Assembly (NCBI GenBank): GCA_944323725.1
Contig: CALUTP010000038.1
Span: 1 to 64,000, forward strand
Direction of reading: 5' to 3'
From: Candidatus Gastranaerophilales bacterium
Lineage (GTDB): Bacteria > Cyanobacteriota > Vampirovibrionia > Gastranaerophilales > Gastranaerophilaceae
Length of the DNA stretch: 64,000 bases
Position 1 is the stretch's first letter. The number at the start of each line of letters is the position of its first letter. The position numbers and the translations under genes are program-made. The notes beneath the pieces are model-generated. The model made no database searches, was not told where the DNA came from, and saw only the letters and a program-made list of their open reading frames with translations. Positions 1 through 8,911 of this stretch are shown here, piece after piece.

Positions 1-194
1 CTTGATTTTTTTGAATAATACCTGGCAAAGTAAGAGCACAAACAACGCCAATAATACCAAGAGTAATGAGTACTTCAGCAAGAGTAAAAGCCTTAGAATG
101 AGGAGTATGTGCTAAAACCCAGTATAATAGCCTATTTTGCCTACTAAAGCCCCCCCCCCCTTCGTAGTTTTAAAGCTATAATTTTATTTTGCAT
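1..194 (-). pseudogene. Prepilin-like protein, out of frame at a poly-G tract, 3' end beyond window
   Basis: On the minus strand an AAGGAG ribosome site precedes ATG at 194. Translation runs 16 codons and stops at 146-144, because 11 consecutive G (plus-strand C 150-160) put it out of frame. With 10 G the frame would run through a hydrophilic leader of about 35 residues into KAFTLAEVLITLG and a hydrophobic helix, the N-terminal signature of type IV prepilin-like proteins (PilD cleavage before F, here after Ala rather than Gly). The rest lies left of the window. A G run this long in a roughly 30% GC genome suggests slipped-strand phase variation, with this copy OFF. Permanent decay or a sequencing indel are alternatives. 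The role (pilus or pseudopilus subunit) is inferred from the leader alone. Confidence 0.72.
150..160 (-). repeat. 11-nt homopolymeric G tract inside the prepilin 5' coding region
   Basis: Eleven C on the plus strand, read as G in the gene. It lies 12 codons after the ATG. Ten G would connect the ATG with the prepilin frame and eleven do not. I noticed no other G/C homopolymer of similar length in the window. Confidence 0.9.
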
Positions 195-215
195 GATAAA
201 TCTCCTTTCGTGAAT

Positions 216-1106
216 TTACTTTTCTTGTTCATACCCAAAATTTCTAAGTGAACTATGTTTTTTTCTCCAATCTTTTTCTATTTTAACTTCCAATCCTAAA
301 AAAACTTTCTTTTCTATTATTTTTTCGAGTTCAATACGAGCTTCAGTTCCGATTTTTTTTAAAAGATTCCCGCTTTTCCCAATGAGTATTCCTTTTTGAC
401 TTTTTGTTTCACAAAATATCGTAGCATAAATCTTGTCAATAGTATCAGTTTCTTGATAACTTTCTATTTTAACGGCTACAGAATGAGGAATTTCATCAGA
501 GGTATTAAGTAAGATTTTCTCTCTTATAATTTCTTTGGTTACATCTCTCATTGTCTCTTCAGTGACGACATCTTCTGGATAAAGCAATTCTCCTTCAGGA
601 AGAGATTTATAAATATTTTTTAATAAAGTATCAATATTCCGTCCGGTTTTAGCTGAAATCTTTACTACAGGATAATTTTTTTCAAATAAAGTTTTGTATG
701 TAATTAGGTTTTCATCAATCTTTTCTAATTTTTTAGTTTTATCAACTTTATTCATTACAATGATTACTGGAATATCTGTTTGTAAAATATTCTGAGCAAT
801 CCACTTATCGCCTTTTCCTGCAGGTTCAGATCCGTCAACAAGAAATAAAATAAGATCAGCATCGGGTACTGCAACTTTAGCTTCGTCAAGCAGAAATTCT
901 CCAAGTTTGTTAAGCGGTTTATGAATTCCTGGTGTATCTATAAATACAATTTGACCATCATCTGTAGTATAAATACCTTTGATTCTTTTTCTCGTAGTTT
1001 GAGCTTTGTCTGTTGCAATAACAATTTTTTGCCCTAGAATTTTATTCAAAAGGGTTGATTTACCAACGTTTGGACGTCCTATTATTGCTGTAAATCCGCT
1101 TTTCAT
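216..1106 (-). CDS. era: GTPase Era
   Basis: Ras-like GTPase that binds 16S rRNA near its 3' end and acts in 30S maturation. From the chosen start (296 aa; E. coli Era is 301) the G1 loop GRPNVGKS is at residues 10-17, G3 DTPG at 57-60, G4 NKVD at 119-122 and G5 SAK near 151. A C-terminal KH RNA-binding domain has the GKSG-type loop near residue 235. An in-frame ATG at 1124 exists, but it overlaps a TGTTAAAAT extended -10 box, so ATG 1106 is preferred; the mRNA would then be nearly leaderless. The gene stands alone, divergent from the next. Identification is secure; the start is inferred. Confidence 0.95.
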   Translation of the reverse strand: MKSGFTAIIGRPNVGKSTLLNKILGQKIVIATDKAQTTRKRIKGIYTTDDGQIVFIDTPGIHKPLNKLGEFLLDEAKVAVPDADLILFLVDGSEPAGKGDKWIAQNILQTDIPVIIVMNKVDKTKKLEKIDENLITYKTLFEKNYPVVKISAKTGRNIDTLLKNIYKSLPEGELLYPEDVVTEETMRDVTKEIIREKILLNTSDEIPHSVAVKIESYQETDTIDKIYATIFCETKSQKGILIGKSGNLLKKIGTEARIELEKIIEKKVFLGLEVKIEKDWRKKHSSLRNFGYEQEK

Positions 1107-1114
1107 ATATTTAT

Positions 1115-1123
1115 ATTTTAACA
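1115..1123 (-). promoter_or_regulatory. Extended -10 promoter of era
   Basis: TGT followed by TAAAAT, ending 8 nt before ATG 1106. The predicted transcription start is within a few bases of the ATG. No convincing -35 box. Confidence 0.55.
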
Positions 1124-1211
1124 TAAAAGTATCATTTTTTTAACATATTAGCAATTTTTTTTAACTCAATGTATTATATATATGTGTAGGGAAAATAAAA
1201 TTGGACTCAGA

Positions 1212-3530
1212 ATGAACAAGAAAACTGGCAAAATTATTATAATTATATTGCTAAGCTTAGGGTTGATCCCTTTTAGTGCAATGCTTGCTGAAGCTAATAG
1301 CCTTACCCAACTTGATATTAAAAAATCGAATACGGCATCTTCTTCTATTGACGTAACCCTATACACTACAAGTCCTTATGCTGACAGTATTGCAGTAACA
1401 AAAAAATCAGATAATAAGTACGTCATTCTTATGCCAAATGTATTAAGTTCTGCAGGAAGCAAGCCTGATTTGTCTGGAATAAAGGATTATATATCAGACA
1501 TTGATGTAAAATCAGTGAATGATGGCGTTGGTGGATATACCAAAATAACTTTAATTACAACTAAACCAATTAATATTAGAGCTAATGCTAAAAATGCAGT
1601 TCCATTAACTGCAGAGCAAAAAGCATATAAAAATCTTATAGCTCAATCCCGTACACATACAAATACTCCAGTATATATACCTGATTCAAGAAAATTTGAG
1701 CCAAAAACTACTGTTACAGTTAATAAACCGGTTCAGCCGGTTAAAATGATTCCAGTAAAACAAGAAACAAAACAGTTTTTATCAAAAAATGAAAGTATTA
1801 TAGACACAGCTCAAAATAAAATTAAAGAAGTATCAGATAAGAAGAATATTAAACGACAAGAAGTTGAAACTATTCAGTCAAAAGTTGTAAAAACGAATAA
1901 TGAAGAAAAAATATTACCAAAAACTGACGATATATCAAAGCATATACCAGATATGCCGGTTTTACCTGCTAAAGCTGATGTAAAACCTCCGTTAAAAGAT
2001 TTTGGTACAATTTCATTATTAAAATCAGTAAAGCAGCATATAAAGAGGATTTTGCCGGACATGCCTATAACGTTAGTAATGATATTGATTCCTGTATTAG
2101 GATTGTTATTTATGCTTAAATTGATAAAAACATCAATAATAAATGCTAATTTTTTGAGAAGATCTTTCAAAGAGCACTTAGATACAAAACCTGTAATTTT
2201 AAATGATTACGAGGAGCTCATTTCTAATCCTGAGTTGAATTGGCAGGAGAAATATCAGAAATTTATGGCTGAAACTGGAGCTAATTTAGAGGATTCTTCT
2301 ATTAAAAAATATTCTTTTATAACTCCTCAAAATAATACAGCTGTTCAATATGATTTGGCTGATGATACAGTTACAATTAAACCAAAAATTGCATCAAATC
2401 CAGCCCCAGAAAATATTATCGAACCAGCAATTGAGCAAAAAATAGTTATGAGTGATGCCGTAGAAGAATTAGAAAGACAAATAGAAAAATTAGAAGCTGA
2501 AAAAGAAATAAGTAGTAAACAGGAAGATGAAACCGTACCTGTTCTGGAAGAAAAAAGGGTTAACGACATGATTGAAAACGAAAAGTATTTGGCTAGTTTA
2601 GAAAAACTTCTTCATGATTCTCCTGATGTAGAAAAAACAGATTTGAATGAAGAAGCTATTTTGAAATCTTTAGAGCAAAATTTTAAAGATATAACAGTAC
2701 AAAGTGAAGATAATATGATTACATCTAGAATGTCAGAAGTTTCTAATGGGAACCAAAGTGTAAAGATAAAGAAATTAAAAGCTTTTGCTGATAATGTTGC
2801 ATTAGAAGAATCCTACAGAAATAAACCGCTTCCAAAAACTCGTGAAGAGGTAAGAGCATCTTCATATAAGGAAGGTAAGCATGTTAATTTAGGGTATTCA
2901 AAGCTTCATTCAAATACCCGCTCACTGGATGGAGGTAATTTGAGTGTTGCAGATTTGATTTCAAGAAGCAGTAAATTTATGCAAAATCCTGCGCCAAAAG
3001 CAGAAATTGTAAAACCTGCAGAGCCAAAAATTTCTGAGGTGAAACAACCAATTTTTCAACCAGAAAAAGGCTATTCAATGTCAACTATAGAGGAATTTTT
3101 GTCACTTCCTGATGATAATAATAGAGCAACAGCTTCAAATAGTTTGTCAAATAAAGTAGCTGAGAGTCTTGCTCAAATAAAGCCATCAATGAAAATACAA
3201 AAAGCTGTTCCTGCAAAAAATAATATAACAAATCCGATTGCAAAGTTAAGAAATGATACAAAAGAAAATTATCTAAATGGATTGATTGTAAAATCAGGTT
3301 ATAATATTGATAAAAATAAAGGTTTTTACATAGTGAATCTTGATGGAGAATCTGCACTTGTAGGCAGAATTAATGAAGAAATTTTTGTTCTCAAAAAATT
3401 TGATAGAAATATAGAAAAACATATTCAAGTTCGTCAAGACAACCCTAATGTATATATGGTAAAAGCTGACGGTTTCCGCTCCCTTGTAGAAGTAAATGAA
3501 GACAAGATGGGTGTACTTATTGAACTTTAG
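1212..3530 (+). CDS. Large envelope-anchored protein of unknown function
   Basis: About 772 aa from the ATG at 1212; an upstream in-frame ATG at 1182 has no better ribosome site. The N-terminus (MNKKTGK then a hydrophobic run ending AEA) looks like a signal peptide. A beta-rich stretch of about 110 residues follows, loosely resembling an AMIN-type envelope domain. Then come a Lys/Pro-rich linker, a second hydrophobic segment near residues 284-308, a Glu/Lys coiled coil near 416-440, a long low-complexity region and a compact C-terminal domain of about 90 residues. The layout suggests an inner-membrane protein with a periplasmic N-domain and a cytoplasmic tail. Era is divergent upstream. I do not recognise the family, and the AMIN comparison is weak. 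Confidence 0.8.
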   Translation: MNKKTGKIIIIILLSLGLIPFSAMLAEANSLTQLDIKKSNTASSSIDVTLYTTSPYADSIAVTKKSDNKYVILMPNVLSSAGSKPDLSGIKDYISDIDVKSVNDGVGGYTKITLITTKPINIRANAKNAVPLTAEQKAYKNLIAQSRTHTNTPVYIPDSRKFEPKTTVTVNKPVQPVKMIPVKQETKQFLSKNESIIDTAQNKIKEVSDKKNIKRQEVETIQSKVVKTNNEEKILPKTDDISKHIPDMPVLPAKADVKPPLKDFGTISLLKSVKQHIKRILPDMPITLVMILIPVLGLLFMLKLIKTSIINANFLRRSFKEHLDTKPVILNDYEELISNPELNWQEKYQKFMAETGANLEDSSIKKYSFITPQNNTAVQYDLADDTVTIKPKIASNPAPENIIEPAIEQKIVMSDAVEELERQIEKLEAEKEISSKQEDETVPVLEEKRVNDMIENEKYLASLEKLLHDSPDVEKTDLNEEAILKSLEQNFKDITVQSEDNMITSRMSEVSNGNQSVKIKKLKAFADNVALEESYRNKPLPKTREEVRASSYKEGKHVNLGYSKLHSNTRSLDGGNLSVADLISRSSKFMQNPAPKAEIVKPAEPKISEVKQPIFQPEKGYSMSTIEEFLSLPDDNNRATASNSLSNKVAESLAQIKPSMKIQKAVPAKNNITNPIAKLRNDTKENYLNGLIVKSGYNIDKNKGFYIVNLDGESALVGRINEEIFVLKKFDRNIEKHIQVRQDNPNVYMVKADGFRSLVEVNEDKMGVLIEL

Positions 3531-3560
3531 TAAATATGATATTGTAGGAAGACGTGAAGA

Positions 3561-4715
3561 GTGAAAAAAACTCTTATATTTTTGTGTTTAATAATATTTT
3601 GTGTATTTATTTTTTCTGGTTGTAGGCCAAAAGATAATCGTATAGTTCTGCAGTATGCAAGCTGGGGGTCAAAGTCTGAAATAGATATTTTAAAACCTCT
3701 GTTAAATGACTTTGAAGGAAAAAATCCAAATATAAAAATTGATTTCATGCATATCCCTCAAAACTATTTTCAAAAAATCCATCTTCTATTTGCTTCAAAT
3801 ACAGCACCTGATATTATTTTTGTTAATAATTTAAATTTGCCAGTATATGCAAATGCTGGTGTATTAGAAGATTTGAGTGCTTATCAAAGTGAGAAATTTT
3901 ATCCTCAGGCTTTAAAAGCTTTGAGCTGGAAAGGAAAGCTTTATGCAATCCCAAGAGATGTTTCTAATTTAGTTGTATTCTATAATAAATCAATGTTTAA
4001 AGCGGCTAACGTTCCTTTTCCTTCTAAAAATTGGACGATGCAAGAATTTCTAGAAAAATCCAGAAAACTTACAAAATTTCCTGAAACTTTTGGTGTAAGT
4101 TTTGAAGAAGATTTGCTGTTTTACCTTCCATATTTGATGAGTGAAGGCGGCGGGGTATTGTCTGATGATTTGTCTGAGGAAATTATAAATAATAAAAATT
4201 CTCAAAGAGGTTTAAAATTCTATTCGGATTTAAGAAAAGTTTATCATACAGCGCCTTTAGCATCAGAAAGTGCAAGTGCAACCATGGCACAGATGTTTTT
4301 GCAAGGGCGTATTGCAATGCAGGTCTCAGGTCGTTGGCTTGTGCCTAAATATAGAGAAGATGCAGATTTTGATTGGGATATAGCTCCTTTCCCAAAAGGG
4401 AAAGCTGGCAGTGTTGTACCTCTTGATGCTTCAGGATGGGCGATTGCTAAATCTTCAAAACACAAATCAGAAGCAATAAAACTTATCACATATCTTGCAT
4501 CAAAAGATAATATTGGGAAAATGACTCAAAGCGGTCTTATTGTTCCAGCAAGAATTGATGTTGCAAATTCAAAATATTTTTTAAATAATGAAAAACCTAT
4601 TAATGGTAAAGTTTTTCTTGACGTTATAGAAACTTCAAAACCTACTCCAGTATCTGTTAATTATAATGAAATAACAGATAAAATGAACAAATATACAGAA
4701 CATTTATTTAATTAA
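3561..4715 (+). CDS. Extracellular solute-binding lipoprotein, family 1 (sugar ABC type)
   Basis: 384 aa from GTG 3561, which has a purine-rich AGGAAG upstream. The signal peptide ends in lipobox FSGC, making Cys21 the lipidated residue. The mature part starts IVLQYASWGS and has the fold markers of family-1 binding proteins: FEGKNPNIKI, ASNTAPDIIFVNN, YAIPRDVSNLVVFYNKSMF, and a late GWAIAKSSKHKSEAIKLI. Such proteins hand carbohydrates to an ABC importer at the membrane. No permease or ATPase gene lies nearby, so the transporter must be encoded elsewhere and the substrate is unknown. It starts 30 nt after the preceding gene and may be cotranscribed with it. Confidence 0.85.
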   Translation: MKKTLIFLCLIIFCVFIFSGCRPKDNRIVLQYASWGSKSEIDILKPLLNDFEGKNPNIKIDFMHIPQNYFQKIHLLFASNTAPDIIFVNNLNLPVYANAGVLEDLSAYQSEKFYPQALKALSWKGKLYAIPRDVSNLVVFYNKSMFKAANVPFPSKNWTMQEFLEKSRKLTKFPETFGVSFEEDLLFYLPYLMSEGGGVLSDDLSEEIINNKNSQRGLKFYSDLRKVYHTAPLASESASATMAQMFLQGRIAMQVSGRWLVPKYREDADFDWDIAPFPKGKAGSVVPLDASGWAIAKSSKHKSEAIKLITYLASKDNIGKMTQSGLIVPARIDVANSKYFLNNEKPINGKVFLDVIETSKPTPVSVNYNEITDKMNKYTEHLFN

Positions 4716-4793
4716 TTTTAAATAATTTCCAAAAACTAAATTAGCTAAAGCTTTAGCAAATATTTATCCAAAAATGTAAAAAGCTCTAATCTG

Positions 4794-4802
4794 TGATAAA
4801 AT
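4794..4802 (+). promoter_or_regulatory. Extended -10 promoter of rsmI
   Basis: TGA followed by TAAAAT, ending 7 nt before the ATG at 4810, which predicts a leaderless transcript. No Shine-Dalgarno sequence is present between them. Confidence 0.6.
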
Positions 4803-4809
4803 TGATAAT

Positions 4810-5625
4810 ATGAAAGAATTTGATTTTTACATAGTGCCAACTCCTATTGGGAACTTAGGAGATATAACACTAAGAGCGATTGAAGTTTTGAAATTAGTTG
4901 ACATAATAGCATGCGAAGATATGCGTGTTACTCAAAAGCTTTTAAATCATTTTGATATAAAAACAAAATGTGTATCATATCATAAATTTAATGAAAAAGA
5001 ACGGATTAATAGTTTTATAGAAATTTTAAAATCAGGTAAAAAAATGGCGCTAGTATCAGATGCAGGTACACCATTATTTTGTGATCCGGGTTCAGTATTA
5101 GTTGATGAATTGAGAAAAAATGGTTTTTTAATAACATCTCTTCCTGGAGCCAATGCAGTTGTTACATTTTTATCTCAAGTCCCAAGAGAAAATGAGAATT
5201 TTAATTTCGTAGGTTTTCTACCAAAAACTAAATCACAAATTGTCGATATTTTTAAAAGAACAAAATTTTCTGATTTAGTTTTTTATGATTCACCAAATAG
5301 AATTATGAATACTTTGGAAATTATTGAAGAAATTTATCCAAAAGCAAAAGTTGCAGTTGGAAGAGAACTTACGAAAGTATTTGAAGAAGTTAAAATCGGC
5401 AATGTTCATGATGTAATTTCTCACTTTAAGGAAAAGGTTATTAAGGGTGAAATTGTTGCTATGATTTATCAACAAGGGAATAATACTTGTGAGTTGGATG
5501 ATATTGATGAAAAAATTGAGATTTTAAAGTCAAAAAATTATAAAGCCAAAGAAATATCTCAGATAATTTCATTACTCTATGGAATCAACAAAAACGAAGT
5601 CTATAAGAGGGTTTTGGAAAGATAA
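4810..5625 (+). CDS. rsmI: 16S rRNA (cytidine1402-2'-O)-methyltransferase
   Basis: 271 aa SAM-dependent methyltransferase of the tetrapyrrole-methylase fold. In E. coli it 2'-O-methylates C1402 of 16S rRNA in the decoding centre. Family markers are visible in order: FYIVPTPIGNLGDITLRAIEVL near residue 5, ACEDMRVTQKLL near 36, VSDAGTPLFCDPG near 80, FVGFLPK near 133, FYDSPNRI near 157 and VGRELTKVFEEV near 184. The length is normal. There is no ribosome-binding site before the ATG; an extended -10 box sits there instead, so translation is probably leaderless. It is a single gene between two apparently unrelated units. Confidence 0.95.
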   Translation: MKEFDFYIVPTPIGNLGDITLRAIEVLKLVDIIACEDMRVTQKLLNHFDIKTKCVSYHKFNEKERINSFIEILKSGKKMALVSDAGTPLFCDPGSVLVDELRKNGFLITSLPGANAVVTFLSQVPRENENFNFVGFLPKTKSQIVDIFKRTKFSDLVFYDSPNRIMNTLEIIEEIYPKAKVAVGRELTKVFEEVKIGNVHDVISHFKEKVIKGEIVAMIYQQGNNTCELDDIDEKIEILKSKNYKAKEISQIISLLYGINKNEVYKRVLER

Positions 5626-5664
5626 ATGTATATAAATATTAAGTTTTTTACTTTTATTAGTTTA

Positions 5665-5673
5665 TGCTATAAT
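5665..5673 (+). promoter_or_regulatory. Extended -10 promoter of the bamA-skp unit
   Basis: TGC followed by TATAAT at 5668-5673. It overlaps the first in-frame ATG (5672), so that ATG cannot be the start of an mRNA made from this promoter. The predicted start of transcription is near 5680. Confidence 0.7.
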
Positions 5674-5707
5674 GTATGTAAGAATAAGAGAAGTTTTGAG
5701 GGTAAGT

Positions 5708-7639
5708 TTGTATAACAACAGAAAAAGTTTTAAATTAATAATATCCCTGTGTATGATAGCGATATTTCCACTTTGTGCACTAGCAGAGCCAGATAATTCT
5801 GCAGATGGTGCATATGTTGAAAGTTCTCAAGCTTCTACTCCATCAGAAGAAGTTAATTCTGCTGAAAAGAATGCAAGATATTTGAAAAAAGTTGAAATAC
5901 ATGGGACTAATGTTGTAAGTCCTGATCTTATTCTTGAAAAACTCAATCTAAAAAATGGTGATTTATACGATAGGGATGCCGTCCAAAATGGTCTAAGAAA
6001 TGTATATAGCATGGGTTATTTTACTGAAAAAATTCGAGCAATCCCAGTAAATAATTCTGATGGAACTGTTACGTTAAAAATTATTCTTGAAGAAAATGCT
6101 CCTGTAACGGATTTTACTATTGAAGGAAATACAGTTATTTCTACAGAAGAAATTTTAGCCCCGCTTTTGCCAATGAAAGGTAAACCTCAAAACATAACTC
6201 AATTAAATGAAGCAATAGAAAAAATCCAAAATATTTATACCTCAAAGGGTTATATTCTTTCTAGAGTGGATTCAGTAACGGATGATCCTGATGGAACTAT
6301 CAATATTAGTATAAAAGAGGGTACAGTTAATTCTATTGCGATTGCAGGTAATGAAAAGACAAAAGATTACGTAATTGCAAGGAATATTCTTACTGAACCG
6401 GGTGCTGTATATAATGAAAATCAAATTAAGCAGGATTTGGTGAGATTATATGCTACACAAGCATTTAAAGATGTAACAAGAGAAATCGAGCCTTGTGCTG
6501 ATGATCCAGATACTTATGATATTACAATTAATGTGCAAGAGCAAAGAACTGCCAATATTTCAATTGGTGGAGGTCTGGATTCAGTGACAGGGGTATTTGG
6601 CTCTTTGGGTATTGCAGATAATAATTTTCTTGGCAGAAATCAAAGAGTATCTTTGAATGGTTTAGTTGGTTCTGGTGTAATTTTGAACGATGCATCTATT
6701 TTAAGGCGTATGAATATGCAGTTTGAACTAAGCTTTTTTGAGCCACATTTTTTGAATGCTGATACTTCTTTGATGTCAAAATTATTCTATAGGGATTTTG
6801 GCAGCTATCAAGTACCATTAGCAATAGAAAGAAGGTTTGGTGGTGAGGTAACTGTTGCTCATCGTATCAAACGTAATAAACACCTAACATCAACATTTTC
6901 TTTAGGAGTTGAAAATATTGATGTAAGTGAAGGTGATTATAATAAAATTTCAGGATTGTACTCAAGATATAATATTCCGATAGAAGAGCGTGCAAGACAA
7001 TTGGAAGGTGGATTATTTATGTCGCTCAGCCCTGCACTTGTATATGATACAAGAGATTCTAATGTAGTTACAAGAAAAGGGACACTTGCTAGTATCAGAT
7101 TTGATGAAGAACTTGGTCTAATTGATTTTGATAAGACGCATGGTAAGCTTACAGGAACTATTAAACAGTATATTCCTGTAGGTAAGAAGTCATCTTTGTC
7201 ATTTATGGCAAAAGCTGGCGGTAAAATACATGGAGATAATATGCCAGAAGTTATGGCATATCGTTTAGGCGGTCCTTATACAATTAGAGGTTTCAAGATG
7301 AGTGGTGTAGGTACAGGTGAGGCTTTTGTTATGGGTTCTGCTGAATTTGCAACTCCAATTCCATTTATTGATAGAACCAGATTGGCTAAAAAAGTCGGAT
7401 TTCTTAATAATATAAGACTTACAGCTTGGGTAGATGCTGGTAAAGTATTTGAACCGACAGTTACAAATACATTATATGATAGACCATTATATGCAGTCTC
7501 CGCTGGTGTCGGTGTGAAATTATATATTCCTGGCATGGGGCCATTGTCAATTGATTATGGTATTCCGCTCACAAATCCGGGTGATAATGGGTCTAAAAAC
7601 GGATACTTTACATTTGGTGTAGGTGATTTACTATATTAA
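5708..7639 (+). CDS. bamA: Outer-membrane protein assembly factor BamA (Omp85)
   Basis: Outer-membrane beta-barrel insertase of the BAM complex. About 643 aa from TTG 5708, which has GAGGG five bases upstream; the earlier in-frame ATG (5672) lies inside the -10 box. A signal peptide ends near CALA. Three POTRA repeats follow (KVEIHGTNVVS; FTIEGNTVISTEEIL; SIAIAGNEKTKDYVI), then a 16-strand-type barrel with the family markers GGPYTIRGFK and a C-terminal region near GPLSIDYGIP. It has fewer POTRAs than the five of E. coli, as in cyanobacterial Omp85. A skp/ompH-like gene follows after 22 nt, the usual pairing. This is good evidence for an outer membrane. Confidence 0.94.
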   Translation: MYNNRKSFKLIISLCMIAIFPLCALAEPDNSADGAYVESSQASTPSEEVNSAEKNARYLKKVEIHGTNVVSPDLILEKLNLKNGDLYDRDAVQNGLRNVYSMGYFTEKIRAIPVNNSDGTVTLKIILEENAPVTDFTIEGNTVISTEEILAPLLPMKGKPQNITQLNEAIEKIQNIYTSKGYILSRVDSVTDDPDGTINISIKEGTVNSIAIAGNEKTKDYVIARNILTEPGAVYNENQIKQDLVRLYATQAFKDVTREIEPCADDPDTYDITINVQEQRTANISIGGGLDSVTGVFGSLGIADNNFLGRNQRVSLNGLVGSGVILNDASILRRMNMQFELSFFEPHFLNADTSLMSKLFYRDFGSYQVPLAIERRFGGEVTVAHRIKRNKHLTSTFSLGVENIDVSEGDYNKISGLYSRYNIPIEERARQLEGGLFMSLSPALVYDTRDSNVVTRKGTLASIRFDEELGLIDFDKTHGKLTGTIKQYIPVGKKSSLSFMAKAGGKIHGDNMPEVMAYRLGGPYTIRGFKMSGVGTGEAFVMGSAEFATPIPFIDRTRLAKKVGFLNNIRLTAWVDAGKVFEPTVTNTLYDRPLYAVSAGVGVKLYIPGMGPLSIDYGIPLTNPGDNGSKNGYFTFGVGDLLY

Positions 7640-7661
7640 TATATAAAGACTAGGAGGTATT

Positions 7662-8117
7662 ATGAAAAAATTTAAATTAGCGGCTTTAATGTTATTCTGC
7701 GGATTATTTGTCGCGACTTGCTCTCAGAGTTATGCTGCTGGAGTAGGGTATATAGATTACCAAAAAGTGCAGGCAGCTTATCCTCTTGCTCAACAAGCTG
7801 TAAAAGAAGTTGATGCAAAAGCTCTAGAGCTTCAACAATATATGGTAGATAAAGAAAAACAGTATAAGTCTTTAGATACACCATTAAAAAAACAAAATTT
7901 TGAAGAAGCTACAGCAAGAGAATTTAATGCTAAGCAAGATGCTTATATCAAATTAAAAAATGACAAAGAAGAGCTTGTCTATAACAAAATCCAAGCGGCT
8001 GCAAAACAGGTGCTCGTTGAGCAGAAACTTGATGCTATTGTTGATTTTAGGGTAATTTTTGTAGGTGGTGTTGATATCTCTGATTTAGTTATCCAAAAAT
8101 TAAAAAGTGGAATGTAG
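7662..8117 (+). CDS. skp: OmpH/Skp-family periplasmic chaperone
   Basis: 151 aa with a strong AGGAGG ribosome site. A signal peptide (Lys-rich start, hydrophobic core, cleavage near SYA) is followed by GVGYIDYQKVQAAYPLA, the standard opening of the Skp/OmpH family. A long charged helical hairpin with EEATAREFNAKQDAYIKLK follows, then a short C-terminal strand region (AIVDFRVIFVGGVDISD). Skp trimers hold unfolded outer-membrane proteins on the way to BamA, and this gene lies directly behind bamA in the same transcription unit. Membership is clear; whether it is a true Skp orthologue is less certain because the family diverges fast. Confidence 0.85.
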   Translation: MKKFKLAALMLFCGLFVATCSQSYAAGVGYIDYQKVQAAYPLAQQAVKEVDAKALELQQYMVDKEKQYKSLDTPLKKQNFEEATAREFNAKQDAYIKLKNDKEELVYNKIQAAAKQVLVEQKLDAIVDFRVIFVGGVDISDLVIQKLKSGM

Positions 8118-8134
8118 TTTGTAAAGGATTTTGA

Positions 8135-8908
8135 ATGAACTATTCTGAAAACGGCGAGCAGTATCACATAGGATTAAAAGATGGAGATGTGGGAGAATAT
8201 GTTATTCTCCCTGGAGATCCAAAGCGATGCAGTAAAATTGCCCAATATTTAGATGATGCGAAATTAGTTGCTGATAGACGAGAATTTACTACTTATACCG
8301 GTTATTTAAATGGAGTAAAAGTTAGTGTAACATCTACTGGTATTGGTGGTGCTTCTGCTTCTATTGCCCTTGAGGAGCTTGTGAAAATTGGAGCTAAATA
8401 CTTCATAAGAGTTGGTACTTGCGGAGGTATTGATATAAATGTAAAAGGTGGTGATATCGTAGTTGCTACCGGTGCAATCCGTATGGAAGGTACCACAAAA
8501 GAATATGCTCCTATAGAATTTCCAGCAGTTGCTGATATAGATATAATTAATGCATTAAGAGAATCTGCAAATAAATTAGGCTATTCTTATCATACTGGGG
8601 TAGTTCATTGTAAAGATTCTTTTTATGGTCAGCATAATCCTGAGTTGATGCCAGTTTCTTATGATTTATTAAATAAGTGGGAAGCATGGAAACGGCTTGG
8701 ATGTCTTGCTTCAGAGATGGAGTCTGCAGCTTTATTTATTGCAGGTAGCTTTTTAAAAGTTAAAGTTGGTTCTGTATTTTTAGTTGTAGCCAATCAGGAA
8801 AGAGAAAAACAAAATCTTGAAAATCCTGTGGTGCATGATACTGATAAAGCTATTAAAACAGCAATAGAAGCTATAAAATTATTAATATCAAACAGTAGTA
8901 AGGGATAA
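8135..8908 (+). CDS. udp: Uridine phosphorylase-type nucleoside phosphorylase
   Basis: 257 aa, close to the 253 aa of E. coli Udp. Markers of the NP-I phosphorylase family: [15 protein letters not shown] near residue 22 (phosphate-binding GDP loop), [17 protein letters not shown] near 68, IRVGTCGGI near 90 and [11 protein letters not shown] near 190 (the E-M-E ribose-binding motif). The enzyme splits uridine with phosphate to uracil and ribose-1-phosphate in the cytoplasm. It begins 18 nt after skp and is probably read through from bamA-skp. Purine nucleosides as substrate cannot be excluded from sequence alone. Confidence 0.88.
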   Translation: MNYSENGEQYHIGLKDGDVGEYVILPGDPKRCSKIAQYLDDAKLVADRREFTTYTGYLNGVKVSVTSTGIGGASASIALEELVKIGAKYFIRVGTCGGIDINVKGGDIVVATGAIRMEGTTKEYAPIEFPAVADIDIINALRESANKLGYSYHTGVVHCKDSFYGQHNPELMPVSYDLLNKWEAWKRLGCLASEMESAALFIAGSFLKVKVGSVFLVVANQEREKQNLENPVVHDTDKAIKTAIEAIKLLISNSSKG

Positions 8909-8911
8909 ATT

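Noticed and set aside
4739-4763. Palindrome GCTAAAGCTTTAGC behind the solute-binding protein gene
   Set aside because: Considered as terminator or operator, but the stem is A/T-rich with no loop and no T run follows; the AT content makes such repeats likely by chance.
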